From Thielaviopsis euricoi (taxonomy: Eukaryota > Ascomycota > Sordariomycetes > Microascales > Ceratocystidaceae), in assembly GCA_001599615.1 (NCBI GenBank), contig BCHJ01000006.1, positions 188,744 through 252,743 on the forward strand: a DNA stretch of 64,000 nt. The letters run 5' to 3'. A model generated the notes under the pieces. It worked only from the letters and a program-made list of their open reading frames with translations, did no database searches and was not told the DNA's origin. Both the position numbers and the translations under genes were made by a program. Below, piece after piece: positions 34,712-44,470 of this stretch; the first letter of the stretch is position 1, and every line of letters begins with the position of its first letter.

Positions 34712-35925
34712 ATGCGTTTCTCTGCTGTCTCCGTTGCCGTTCTGGCCTCGGGCGCCTCGGCTGCCCGCCCCTTCCTCAACGAGCCCGATACGGGCATTGA
34801 GCTGGCCATCCCCAACCTGAAGACCGGCCACCTGCCTCAGCTGCAGCAGATGGTTGGCCTGAACGACTTCCAGTGGGCTGCCGAGAGATACCTGCCGGCC
34901 CGCAACTTCACCTACTACCGCAACGGTGCTGGTGGTGAGTGGTCGTACCGCAACAACCTCGAGGTTTACAACCGCTACCGTCTGCGTCCTCGCACTCTGT
35001 TCCAGGACATTACCAACATCGCCTCGACCTTCAAGTAAGCTTTCCCTTCTGATGAGACACTATCAAAATCAGCACTCTAACAACCTGCAGCACCACCATC
35101 ATGGGTCACACCTTCAGCGCTCCCTTCTTCATCAGCCCCTGCGCCCGTGCTGACTACGCCAACCCCGGCGCTGAGATGAACCTGGTCGAGGCTGCCCGCG
35201 ATGCCGGTATCCTGTACATCGAGTCTGGTTTCTCTGCCCTGCCCATGGAGCAGATTGCCAAGGGCCGCGGCCCCAACCAGGTCGTCTTCAACCAGCTGTA
35301 CACCAACAACAACGAGACTGCTGCTCAGATTCTCTTTGACCGTGTCAAGGCCTCGGGCGGCAAGGCCATTGTCTGGACCATTGACGCTCCTGGCTCGCCT
35401 TCGCGCCAGCGTGCTGCCCGCTTCGATGTCGGCTCGGCTAACAGCAAGTTCATCACCACCACCTGGGACGTGTACCACCGCTACACCAACATGACCGACC
35501 TTCCCATCATCCTCAAGGGTGTGCAGACCGTTGAGGATGCCGAGGCTGCCATTGCCAACGGCGTCAAGACCATCATCCTGTCCAACCACGGTGGCCGTAA
35601 CCTGGATGGCTCGCCCTCTTCGCTCGAGGTTGCCATTGAGATCTTCCAGAAGGACCCCACCATCTTCGACAAGATTGAGATTCTGGCTGACGGTGGTGTT
35701 CGCTACGGTACTGATGCTCTGCGTCTGCTCGCTCTGGGTGTCAAGGCTGTTGGTATTGGTCGTCCCATGATGTTCTCCAACATCTTTGGCAAGGATGGTG
35801 TCTCGCACGCCATTGAGCTGTTCCGCAACGAGCTGATGAACGATGCCGCCAACCTGGGTGTTGCCAACATCCACGAGGTCAACTCCAGCATGATTGACCT
35901 GAAGCCCAACCACTGGTACTCTTAA
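34712..35925 (+). CDS. Secreted FMN-dependent alpha-hydroxyacid oxidase/dehydrogenase
   Basis: A flavoenzyme of the lactate oxidase/glycolate oxidase/flavocytochrome b2 barrel family that oxidises 2-hydroxy acids to 2-keto acids. Exons 34712-35034 and 35091-35925, joined by a 56-nt intron with a TCTAAC branch point, give 385 residues. Residues 1-18 (MRFSAVSVAVLASGASAA) form a clear signal peptide, so the protein enters the secretory path; there is no heme domain and no C-terminal SKL. The flavin-contact start of the barrel is NFTYYRNGAGGE. APFFISPCA, VVFNQLY and ILKGVQTVEDAEAA (FMN Lys) follow. The catalytic motif SNHGGR has His at 274 and Arg at 277, and DGGVR plus GIGRP bind the FMN phosphate. 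NET and NMT are N-glycosylation sequons. The loop after beta-4 is short compared with flavocytochrome b2. Codons are strongly biased to C-ending forms, suggesting high expression. The substrate is unproven. Confidence 0.88.
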
Positions 35926-37759
35926 ACGACTCTCCTTTTTTATTCTCATTCTCCCTCTCCCTCTCTCTCTCTTCTCTCTGACCTCTCAATTCTCTCTCGC
36001 CTCACCGCCTGGTCATTCTACAATCTCTCCCTACCAGCGCTATGCGTCTAACGTCCTAAAATCCATGTTACGCCTTTCCTTGTTCAATTCTTCTGTATAT
36101 AGCTTTTTTTTGAACTGTCATTCTCGCACATAGATTTCTTATTTCTCTCAATATAAAACTTTAAATTCTACAACTTTCTCTTTCTTTGTGATTCTCTATT
36201 ATTGTAATCCATGCCAAGCTACATCATGCGTTGAAGGCCAGGGTTGAATCCTTTCATGTTTCACTCCTCCAAACCTTGTCCTGGCACAAAAATTGGCATG
36301 AAAATCACTACTGTTCTAGATTGTTGTAGTTCGCCAACTCAAATTTTGCATGAGAGAAACATCAGCAAGGTACTCTTAGACTTTATTTCGATTGTTAATA
36401 AGCTTGGCCGTAGATCTTGCATTTCCATGACACATATCAATATCTTGTTCTGCATTACTCCAAAATATGTCTATTTATTCATGCCGAATGATATGATAAC
36501 TATCTCAGTGCTGTATTAATAAAAGGGGGAACCAGCACAACTCACCTCATAAAAATCTCCGTATGGCGATCCCCGAACTGTGCAGTGAGTTTTTCGTATC
36601 TTTCTGGGGTCTCGCATCTCCACAACATGTCTCCATACCGATCCGATCTTCATCCAAATTCTAATACCTAAACCCTATATCCTAGTCAAGATTTCGATTT
36701 TTGTACCAGCCTGCAATTCCTCAATGCGCTGTATTTTGTACGTGCACAAATCCAGAATCCAAGAGAGGCTGGTTATTAGCTACAATGAGGTAACTATATT
36801 ATTCATATCAACATGCACAGAAGCCAAGAAGGGAAAGAATCTACATTACCTAGATCCATTGTGAAGCAAGAACAGATATCCGGTCTAGAAGGGCCTGATT
36901 ACATTCACATTGGTTTAGCAAGAAAGGAAAGGGACCATACCGTTTGTGAAAAACAGAGTTAATAAGTATCTAAATTTTTTTAAGTGTTTATAATTTTCTG
37001 GAGAGCAAAAGTCAATATCGAAGGGCAAGTCGCTCGCGGCTGTTCGTGGGTAGAGGCGTCAAACAAAGTAGCCAGATGGCTGAAAGGACAATGCAAAACA
37101 AATATAAAAGCAAATGAAGTAGCCGGAGGGCCAAATGAACAATCTAGAAACGAAGATAAAAGCAAACAAAAGACCAAACAAAAGAGTAAAACAAGCAAAA
37201 GACAGTGGAGTGAGCCCTGCACTGCAGGACGGACAAGTCTAGTTCCAGGACTTGTCGATAGAGAACATCAAGTTCTCGGAATTAAAAACAAAAAGGGAAT
37301 AAAAAAATAAAAACAAAGGAGTAAAGAGAGAAAGAGTGAACACCACAGATGTCGCGACTTTGGGAACACCTAGAAAGCCATCAGCGCTAATAGACCGTCT
37401 TATTACACGAAGACGAGGATCAACAGAAGCCACCTCGATGCAGTATTGCCACAAGCATTTTACATCGTCATAAACTGTGCGCCCAGCAGTGGATAACTGG
37501 CACCTCAGTCTGTACAAGATAACCTTAGCGGTCCAACCAAGGAAGAACTAAAGGTACCAAGTAAGCTCGAGGTGTGTATCCATAGCCGAGCCACGGTCGT
37601 CGTTCAGACCACAAGGCCATCAGACGAGTGAAGTAATCTCAACCAGGAGACACGATGAAATATGTTGTGGTCAAAAATGGACGGGTGTGGACTTGCTGTC
37701 GGCTATCGATCGGCTCGGTGCGGTTGTCGAGAGGAAGACGGTCGAATTCGCGAAGATGC
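35926..37759. other. Convergent 3' spacer
   Basis: 1.8 kb between the oxidase and the GT2 gene, tail to tail. A CT-rich stretch right after the oxidase stop is its 3' UTR. No recognisable gene lies in the rest; the open frames are 108 codons or shorter. Confidence 0.55.
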
Positions 37760-39100
37760 TTACTGGCCATTCTGGGGGGCGCCGAACTTGGACAGGTCAC
37801 GTCCGCCCCAGACCACGTCGAAGAAGGTGAACATGGAGTACGCCTTGATCAGCGAGTGGTACCACGCCCAGAGCATGTAGAATGGGAACATGCAGAGATC
37901 CCGGGGGTTCGCGACGTAGTAAACATATAGCTTCTGCATCTTGAACAAGGCAATCCAAAACATGAGCGCCAGGTACATGTAGAGGCGGGAGGTCGAATCG
38001 GCGCCGGCATACCAAGTCGTGTACGAGAGGCGAATCATGAGCGTAGTATCAATTACGGCCGAGAAGTTGAAGAGCGTGTACACGAAGACAGCCCAGGTGG
38101 TCCAAGGGTAGCGCCACCAGCAAGTACCATCGTCGGTGAACATAGAAGCAGGGTTGCTACGCCAGGTAGTGCGAGCCCAGCGAACACACTGCGAAAGGAA
38201 CTTGGGATACGTACCAACGGTGGTCTCAATGAAGGCGTCGGGGTGGTTCTGCACCTTAATCTTCCAGTCGGCCTTGACAAGCTCGCGGGTGATGAAGTTG
38301 TCATCGTCGGCGTTCAGGGGACCGTACATTCCGAAGAAGAAGCGCTCGTTGGTGAACTTGCGCATGAAGCTCTCCGATTGCAGGATCTCAGTACGGTACA
38401 GGGCAGTACGACCGGAGATGACGAAGATACCGCCATCGATGGAGTTGGTTGCCTGGATCTCAAAGTTGTGGCGCTCCAGGTAGATGGCACCAAGCATGTT
38501 CCAGAAGGCAGCCCAGTTGAAGTGACCAGGGGCGGAACGACGAACCTTCTTGACAGTAGCGACACCTCCAATCTCAGGGTCCTCAAAGGGGGCAATGACG
38601 GCGGGCAGGAAGTTCTGAGAGGGCCAGAAGACGTGGTCGTCAAGCAGCAGAGTCAGGCGGGTGTCAATTGAAGACAGGACAGAGGACACCTGCTTGCGCT
38701 TGTTGGCAACGGACGTAGCGCAGACACGAATCTTGGTCAGGGGAAATTCGTCGCGGTACTTCTGCATGACGTCTGAGAGCGTCTTCAGGCAGTCCTTACC
38801 AACGGTGACCAGGATCATCTCGCCGGGCTCGTTGAGAAGGGTGGTGCGCATGCACTCGGCAAAGTCCTCATTGGAAGGGTCGATTGTCGGGACGATGACG
38901 GTGACATCACAGGGGCGGTAGCGGGGGTTTGTGGGGATATGAGAAGGCCGGCTTGTCATGTATCCGACCTGTTGGACGAGGGCGCGAGCGTACTTGTACG
39001 TGAATACAAAGACGAAAGGCCAGTTGCAGGGCTCGACGAGGCTGTAGGTCCAGCCTACAGCACTCATGATGAAGTGGATAACGATGGAAAGATACTCCAT
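37760..39100 (-). CDS. Processive family-2 glycosyltransferase (Cps1/HAS-like polysaccharide synthase, fungal GT2)
   Basis: A membrane polysaccharide synthase that extends a beta-linked glycan from UDP-sugar and probably extrudes it across the plasma membrane. A single exon of 446 residues. An N-terminal TM segment lies at about 7-45. The cytosolic GT-A domain opens with VTVIVPTIDPSNEDF. The nucleotide-sugar and catalytic acidic motifs are LLLDDHVFW near 155 and LNADDDNFITR further on, and the processive signature QxxRW appears as QCVRWARTTWRS near 302. At least three C-terminal TM segments follow. It resembles Cryptococcus Cps1 and the ascomycete GT2 reported to be needed for hyphal growth on solid surfaces in plant pathogens; that link comes from family knowledge. 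The sugar polymer is not predictable. Start chosen at 39100, as sequence upstream is a CT-rich leader despite an open frame. Confidence 0.9.
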   Translation of the reverse strand: MEYLSIVIHFIMSAVGWTYSLVEPCNWPFVFVFTYKYARALVQQVGYMTSRPSHIPTNPRYRPCDVTVIVPTIDPSNEDFAECMRTTLLNEPGEMILVTVGKDCLKTLSDVMQKYRDEFPLTKIRVCATSVANKRKQVSSVLSSIDTRLTLLLDDHVFWPSQNFLPAVIAPFEDPEIGGVATVKKVRRSAPGHFNWAAFWNMLGAIYLERHNFEIQATNSIDGGIFVISGRTALYRTEILQSESFMRKFTNERFFFGMYGPLNADDDNFITRELVKADWKIKVQNHPDAFIETTVGTYPKFLSQCVRWARTTWRSNPASMFTDDGTCWWRYPWTTWAVFVYTLFNFSAVIDTTLMIRLSYTTWYAGADSTSRLYMYLALMFWIALFKMQKLYVYYVANPRDLCMFPFYMLWAWYHSLIKAYSMFTFFDVVWGGRDLSKFGAPQNGQ

Positions 39101-39341
39101 TGCGTCGTTTGGTATGTTGTTTGTGTGTTTGTATCTGTGTATGGGAAACCGCGAAGACCAGCTTGCGAAAATGAAAGTCGAGAAGTGAAGAAGTAAAAGG
39201 TAGAAAGTGAATGAAAAGAAGAGAAATAAAAAGGCTTCGGTGATGATAGAAGCAAAGAAGAAAAGAAGACTGTCTTGTGCAAGTGAAGTGAAGTGAAGGA
39301 GGAAGAAAATGAAAAACCTTCTCCAGGAGATCACGAAGTAA

Positions 39342-39347
39342 TTTATA
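39342..39347 (-). promoter_or_regulatory. Possible TATA element of the GT2 gene
   Basis: The minus strand reads TATAAA about 240 nt upstream of the ATG, with CT-rich sequence between them. Confidence 0.45.
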
Positions 39348-41791
39348 CTCGCGAGACCACACACTTTGGCTGGCTATTCTGGCTTATGATAGAGATTATT
39401 TTCAAAGAACTCCACTCATTTCTTTCACATGGCAGTCAGTTTCAAGTACTATGTACTTGTATCGAGGTATCGTGAAAGAGTTTTCGTTCTCCATACCAAA
39501 GGCGCCGACCAAAACAGGCATCATCAAAAGAAGCTTTTTTTTTTGTGTCAGGCTTCAAAGAGAGTTACGCCACTCCAAGAGAAAGTCAGACTACAGAATA
39601 TATACACAGCAGAACCTTCAAAGAAACCAGCAGTTTCGGTCTTAAAAGACGTAGTGTCAAGGAAAAGAAAAAGGCTGTGCCCTTTCATCCCAAGCAAAGA
39701 ATACAGCATCTCAAGGGATCTACAGCTAGCATGTTATCGCAAACCTTAAATGAAATACGCTTCTTTGCTGGCACGCCACACTCTACCAAATAAAGAACTG
39801 CCGTCTTTAAGGCTCCTACACGCCAAAGAACGCCCAGCATTTTCTTTTACACAGCCATTAAAAAGTCCGCTGTCACTCGTTTATTTTACGTGTAAACAAA
39901 GAAAACATCGATAAATTCCGTGCGACGCTTGCTTTAGCTTCCCTCGTTTGGCTTGTGAAACAACTGAAAGAATTTTCCTTTTTTTTTTGTGTGTCTTTTT
40001 CCTTGAAAAGTCCGCTGCTGTGCCTTTGAAAGAATTTCTCGCTCTAGGTAAATTCACTTTTTCCTATTCGGGCAAGTCACACAATACAGCAAAGTCCACT
40101 TATAAAATTCGACCCCTGTTTTTTCACACCGAGTTAAGTGGGGCCTTACCGGAAAATGTAGAGTCACGTGATTCATTCGGCCGCCCAATCGGCCGTCGTG
40201 CGATGTCCTTCGAGGCAGTGCCTTGTTTCATCTAGTGAACTTGTGATTCTTGTGGGAGGGTACTTGAGAGTCCGTTAAGGCTGCCACATTGTTTCTAGAG
40301 TCAATTCTAAAGTTCACGTTCACATGAGTACCGTGTTTTGTTTCGTTAATTGAATTGATGAGCTCTACTGTGACAGACAACACCAATATGCGATGAGCAG
40401 GAATACTGCACAAAGTAGACGTATAATTCAACTGCTTTTTGTGTATACTTAGGTAGTACTCGCTCAACCAACAATACCTATTACCTATTTTTATCTCTTA
40501 CTTCACGCTTTGTGAAATATCCATTTGCGCTTATCTCGAGTGATAGGGTTAACCAAGGGTTAGCACATCTCGTATTTCCCGGTTGTGTTATTTTTAGTTT
40601 GCATAGACCTCTAATTTTCCTAGCATATATTCATGAATCCTAGTACTTTGGATTTTCTTCATTATTCTGCTTGGCTTGTATGGGTTCTCCGAGCTCCATA
40701 GTCAGGTATTTATGGCCAACTATGAACTTGTATGATCAAACTGTGCAATAAGAACTATAGGGCCGTAAGGCATTTAGCACATCATCATGTGAATTTTTCT
40801 TGCCTGGAAACCCATGCGTTGGTGAGTGTTTCAGTGCTTGAGAAATCGTGGCCAGGTCGAATGAAAACTACAAAGTCTCACACACACTTCGGAAAACTGA
40901 TCGCCCGATTCGTTTATATAGCGGCACTGCTGCTGTTCCCAGCCAATACTGACAACAAAAGAGCACCCATAAAACGGTCGAAACTGTCTCAGAGAAAATG
41001 CTCAACTCGGAAGCACGCAGCTGCCGGGTGGCTTTGGCAGGTTTTACGGCGCTTTTCATGCAACCTAACATGTGCCAACATGTGCCACAACGAACTGACA
41101 TCAAGTTTCCAATCTTTTCTCTCTTACCCCAACTATGGAGACTACTACAGCGTTGCTCTATACATTGCTTTGCCAATTGCTAGTATCGTCACAGATACTT
41201 TGCACGCTAGGCTTATTGACGTCAAGTGTTGTAGCGTGCCAGAGATAAAAGGGCGTAGTAAATTACCGAGGACTGCGTAGTGTACAGGTACGGGCAGATT
41301 ACAGTGGTATTTTCCGTGTTTTCGACAGGGCCAGGGGCTTTGCTGCTGTATCGCGGTACCGATGATACATGCAGAGCCATGGATTTTTCGATATCGCGAT
41401 TGGCACAGCTCCGCTGCATGAACAATTGCGCTAGAAAAACGTCACATTGGTCCAGATATTCTGTACCACAAAGGACTTTTTGACATGAAAACCAAAACAG
41501 TATACGAAATTACAGTACACGTGTCTTGAGAGCAGCTCGGTCCATATCTTGAGCTGGGCATGCGCAGTGGTGGACTCTATTTTTCTCAATGTATCGACAC
41601 CACCAGTATATCGTATTGGAGCGGAAAGTTGGAGAGTTTGCCCCCTCAAGATAGAACAGGATTATATTGCTGGAGTTGGATTTTCTATTTTCTGTGCATT
41701 TGCATGGCCCAAGGAAAAGCCGCTGCCTGAAAATCCAAAAAAGAAAAAAGAAAAAAGATTGACCACAGAGCGCACGGCCTCTGTCAAGCAG

Positions 41792-42336
41792 CTATGAGAG
41801 GCTCAAATATAGAAAAGTGGCGTAAATCAGCTTCTCGCCAACCAGCCCAACCCAGCCAGGGTCGACCGAAAAGGTGGACGTCGGGTCCAACATGTGGCCA
41901 TTGGCGTCTAGCGCCAATTCCGCTGACATGAATGCAGAAGACCCCCCAGAGATGAGAAGATGGATGCGGTACAAGGACCATCTGATGGCCTTTGAGTACA
42001 GGTGTGCCAAGGCTAGGTACTGCTTTTTTTCTTCTTTTTTGCTTGTCTGAAACACAACCCTGTCAACTTTATTCTGGCTCTTCAACCTTGAGCCAAGGCC
42101 AGGTCGGGTTTTCGACTGAATGCCCACTGCAACCTAACGTTGTAGGGCAGCTGTTTCTTACCAGAAGATCCAGCACTTGCGAAACGCTGCTTGGAACGGC
42201 CATAGGAGCGCCCTCCGACCGGCCTAAATGGACGTTGGTTAATGCACTATGCAAGGAAACAATTAGCTAGCTACCTTTTGACTTACATGAAATATCCGTG
42301 GCCAATAATAGTTGGAGAAAATGCTTGGTCTGTCCA
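41792..42336 (-). pseudogene. Candidate gene remnant or unrecognised multi-exon gene
   Basis: Three open blocks on the minus strand can be joined in one frame: one ending at 42287 (reading AFSPTIIGHGYF), 42246-42162 (ALTNVHLGRSEGAPMAV), and 42115-41792 (SAELALDANGHMLDPTSTF, then DPGWVGLVGEKLIYATFLY, stop). The junctions are GT-AG with consensus GTAAGT or GTAAGA donors, but the introns would be only 40 and 46 nt, shorter than others here, and no start codon is visible upstream. The residue composition is protein-like but I do not recognise it. It may be a decayed gene, a lineage-specific gene, or chance. Confidence 0.2.
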
Positions 42337-42379
42337 AATTGCACATCAAACCAGCTCTAATCGACAGAACAGAAAAGAG

Positions 42380-42386
42380 TATAAAG
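42380..42386 (+). promoter_or_regulatory. Possible TATA element of the small secreted protein gene
   Basis: TATAAAG lies 287 nt upstream of the ATG and is followed by CT/CAT-rich leader sequence. Confidence 0.4.
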
Positions 42387-42427
42387 GTCTGCTGTCCACC
42401 CGGTCTTGAGATAGAGAAGAGAATTTT

Positions 42428-42491
42428 CATTATCATCATCAACATCATCTTCTCTTTTCTTCTTCATCACCTTCATCATCATCATCATCAT
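42428..42491. repeat. Interrupted ATC trinucleotide microsatellite
   Basis: Two ATC clusters, the second with six consecutive units, lie in the leader of the small secreted protein gene. Confidence 0.75.
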
Positions 42492-42666
42492 CTTTTGCAT
42501 CTCTTGCGACCGGATTCGTCTGAGCATTTCTTTTGTCTCGCGTTCATTTTCATCATTTGCATATTCGGCCTAGTTTCTTGTTTTTGCATTCATTAGCATT
42601 CACGCAGTTCACGCTTCCCTACATTTTCTTTACTTTTCATATATCTCCATCTTTTCCTCTATCAAA

Positions 42667-43154
42667 ATGCAGGGTCCTATCGTCTTCCTCACTGCTCTTC
42701 TGAGCACCGCCTCCATTGCCAACGCTGGTGAGTTTCCTATATTCATTACCATCTTACAAAAAAAAAGCCAATATTAACATATCTTTCAGCTGTCGCCGAC
42801 GTCCCCCGCGGCTTCAGCCTCGGCGGCATCCAGTGCAACATTGCCCGTGTCAAGATTCTCGCTGACCTGGCCACCACCCGCGTCTCCGTCAACAAGATCA
42901 CTGACACCTCGGTCAAGACTGCTGCCGGCGCTGGCCTGGACACTGCCCGCAGCGGTATCCTTGCGATTGCTGCCGCGCTCGTCGCTGGCGAGTCTGCTCC
43001 CCAGAGCGGTCGTGACCAGGTCTCGGCTGGCCTGAACGCCACTGCCGCTGCCCTGGCTACCTCCGCCGCCAGCAACGACACTGCCGTTGCCAGTGCCCAG
43101 AAATCGCTGACCAAGGCCACCGCTGCCGGCAAGTCAGTCGTTCTCAACTGCTAA
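42667..43154 (+). CDS. Small secreted alanine-rich protein
   Basis: A 141-residue protein from exons 42667-42727 and 42790-43154, joined by a 62-nt intron (acceptor TTTCAG, branch ATTAAC). Residues 1-20 (MQGPIVFLTALLSTASIANA) form a typical signal peptide, and the intron falls exactly at its cleavage region, a common layout in fungal secreted proteins. The mature part is about 120 residues: Ala/Ser/Thr-rich amphipathic helices with only two cysteines, one near the mature N-terminus (GGIQCNIARV) and one as the very last residue (VVLNC), which could form a single disulfide. Pattern and size loosely recall cell-wall or surface-binding helical proteins such as HsbA, but I cannot assign it. Codon use is strongly biased, suggesting good expression. 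One N-glycosylation sequon, NAT, is visible, and NDT lies further on. Confidence 0.8.
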
Positions 43155-43771
43155 GTGCAGCTCTCTCTGGGAGGGTTGCTTGGTGGCAATGGCCACGATT
43201 GGGACATCAGATTGAAAGACATCTGGTGATTAATTCATATATACACTACTAGTATTTGCGCTTTTCTTTTCTTTCTTGTTTTTAAATCTTAATATACCAG
43301 CCTTGTTTGTTTACTTAATCAATATACTTTTAACTTCATTGCACTGCACGTGAGCCCCCATGTAGAATCGCTACTTACAGTTGTTCTTTAACTAGCTTTC
43401 AAGCACCTACCTGCGACATAGCTGATGCCATATTTTAACCGAATGATGAACTCACCACTTACTCATCAGAGGGACCCGGATGGTCTTTATGAGTGGAAGC
43501 TACAGCTTGTGAATTTCTTTTTCACCAATTGAGACCTAACTTGCGACTTCCTCCATCACCATTACGATCAAACTTTCTAGCCGACATTGGGTCTGGCGTG
43601 AGTCAACTGTACCCTGATCTCAACAAAATTGCGGCTTTGGTTTCCTTTGTCGGTCTTTACACATTATTTCCTTCTGTATTTTTAAACACTAACATTCCCG
43701 CTCACCCAGGTCGATCCATTTCTAACCATCCTCCATAAATTTTCATCGCCTCGACAGCCAAGTTCAGCAAA
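43155..43771. other. Tandem intergenic region
   Basis: About 620 nt holding the 3' UTR of the secreted protein and the promoter of the following gene. No further gene is seen. Confidence 0.55.
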
Positions 43772-44470
43772 ATGTCAACCGTTCTCTCGCCTACTGGAAC
43801 TACGTCGCCGCCTCCGCCGTACGAGCCTCGTCGGCCTTGCATCGCCGTCTTGAGCGTGTTCCCAAAGCACACACTCTTGGACTTATACCCAATCACCAAT
43901 GCCATGCTCGCAGAGCATATCCCCATTGTCCACATTGGACGCCGCGATATGCTCAACGCCGCCGAAATAATCAACAGCGTCCAGCCTTCTGCCGTGCTGC
44001 TCATTGAGGCCTCACTCTACAGGGTTCTTCGCTTGAATATCTGGGACTTTTTAACGTCCTACGTCTGCAAAGGCGGCACCCTGATCTTCCTGTCCGACTA
44101 CCCCCGCCCTGAACGGCAACCTGGTGGACGCGGCCTGTTCTCCGCCCTGAACATCAATTGGGATGCCCAGACGCCGTGCAACTGGGTCTTTTCTGTCAAC
44201 AAAGACATCGCTTCGCGACAGACTGCCAGAGAGATTGAGGAGCGTGGGTTGACCCGTATGGATGCTACGCCAATGTCGGGGGTGTCGCGGCGTCATAACT
44301 GGATGTCCTGCGAGGGTTGTGCACGCCTTGGCGGCCACGGCGGCTGCTCAGTCGGGTCTGTTGTAGCTTTTGCTCAGGTTGAGGGTGGATCCATTGGGTA
44401 TGTAGGATTTTTAGATGACAGTGAAGTGGTGGCTCTATGTGTGATGGGAATGTGTGGGCTGATGGACTGA
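43772..44470 (+). CDS. Protein of unknown function, 232 residues
   Basis: A single-exon ORF starting at ATG 43772 with a Pro-rich N-terminus (SPPPPYEPRRP). Residues 25-110 alternate hydrophobic strands and helices: CIAVLSVFPKHTLLDLYP, IPIVHIG, SAVLLIEASLYRVL, then GGTLIFLSDYPRPERQPGG. This is a Rossmann-like alpha/beta pattern that resembles the class I amidotransferase/ThuA-like fold, where a GGxLIF strand is followed by a loop, but the nucleophilic elbow is not seen. ALNINWD and a Cys/Gly-rich segment (MSCEGCARLGGHGGC) follow, then a strand GSIGYVGFLDDSEVVALCVMG near the end. No signal peptide or TM is present. Function is not assignable; a conserved fungal cytosolic protein is likely. Confidence 0.75.
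   Translation: MSTVLSPTGTTSPPPPYEPRRPCIAVLSVFPKHTLLDLYPITNAMLAEHIPIVHIGRRDMLNAAEIINSVQPSAVLLIEASLYRVLRLNIWDFLTSYVCKGGTLIFLSDYPRPERQPGGRGLFSALNINWDAQTPCNWVFSVNKDIASRQTAREIEERGLTRMDATPMSGVSRRHNWMSCEGCARLGGHGGCSVGSVVAFAQVEGGSIGYVGFLDDSEVVALCVMGMCGLMD

Larger units (their letters stand above)
39101..42666. other. 3.6-kb divergent spacer GT2/small secreted protein
   Basis: The ends hold the two promoters. In the middle, a 182-codon plus-strand ORF (40732-41280) has no recognisable domain and could be chance. A set of splice-compatible minus-strand frames at 41792-42340 is listed separately as a possible gene relic. Confidence 0.5.

Noticed and set aside
39101..39364. In-frame upstream extension of the GT2 gene
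   Set aside because: The extra residues are Phe/Ser-rich translation of a CT-rich leader, before a sensible ATG at 39100.
40732..41280. 182-codon plus-strand ORF with a true ATG
   Set aside because: No recognisable domain, mixed composition, and no homologue known to me. Kept only as a possible chance frame.
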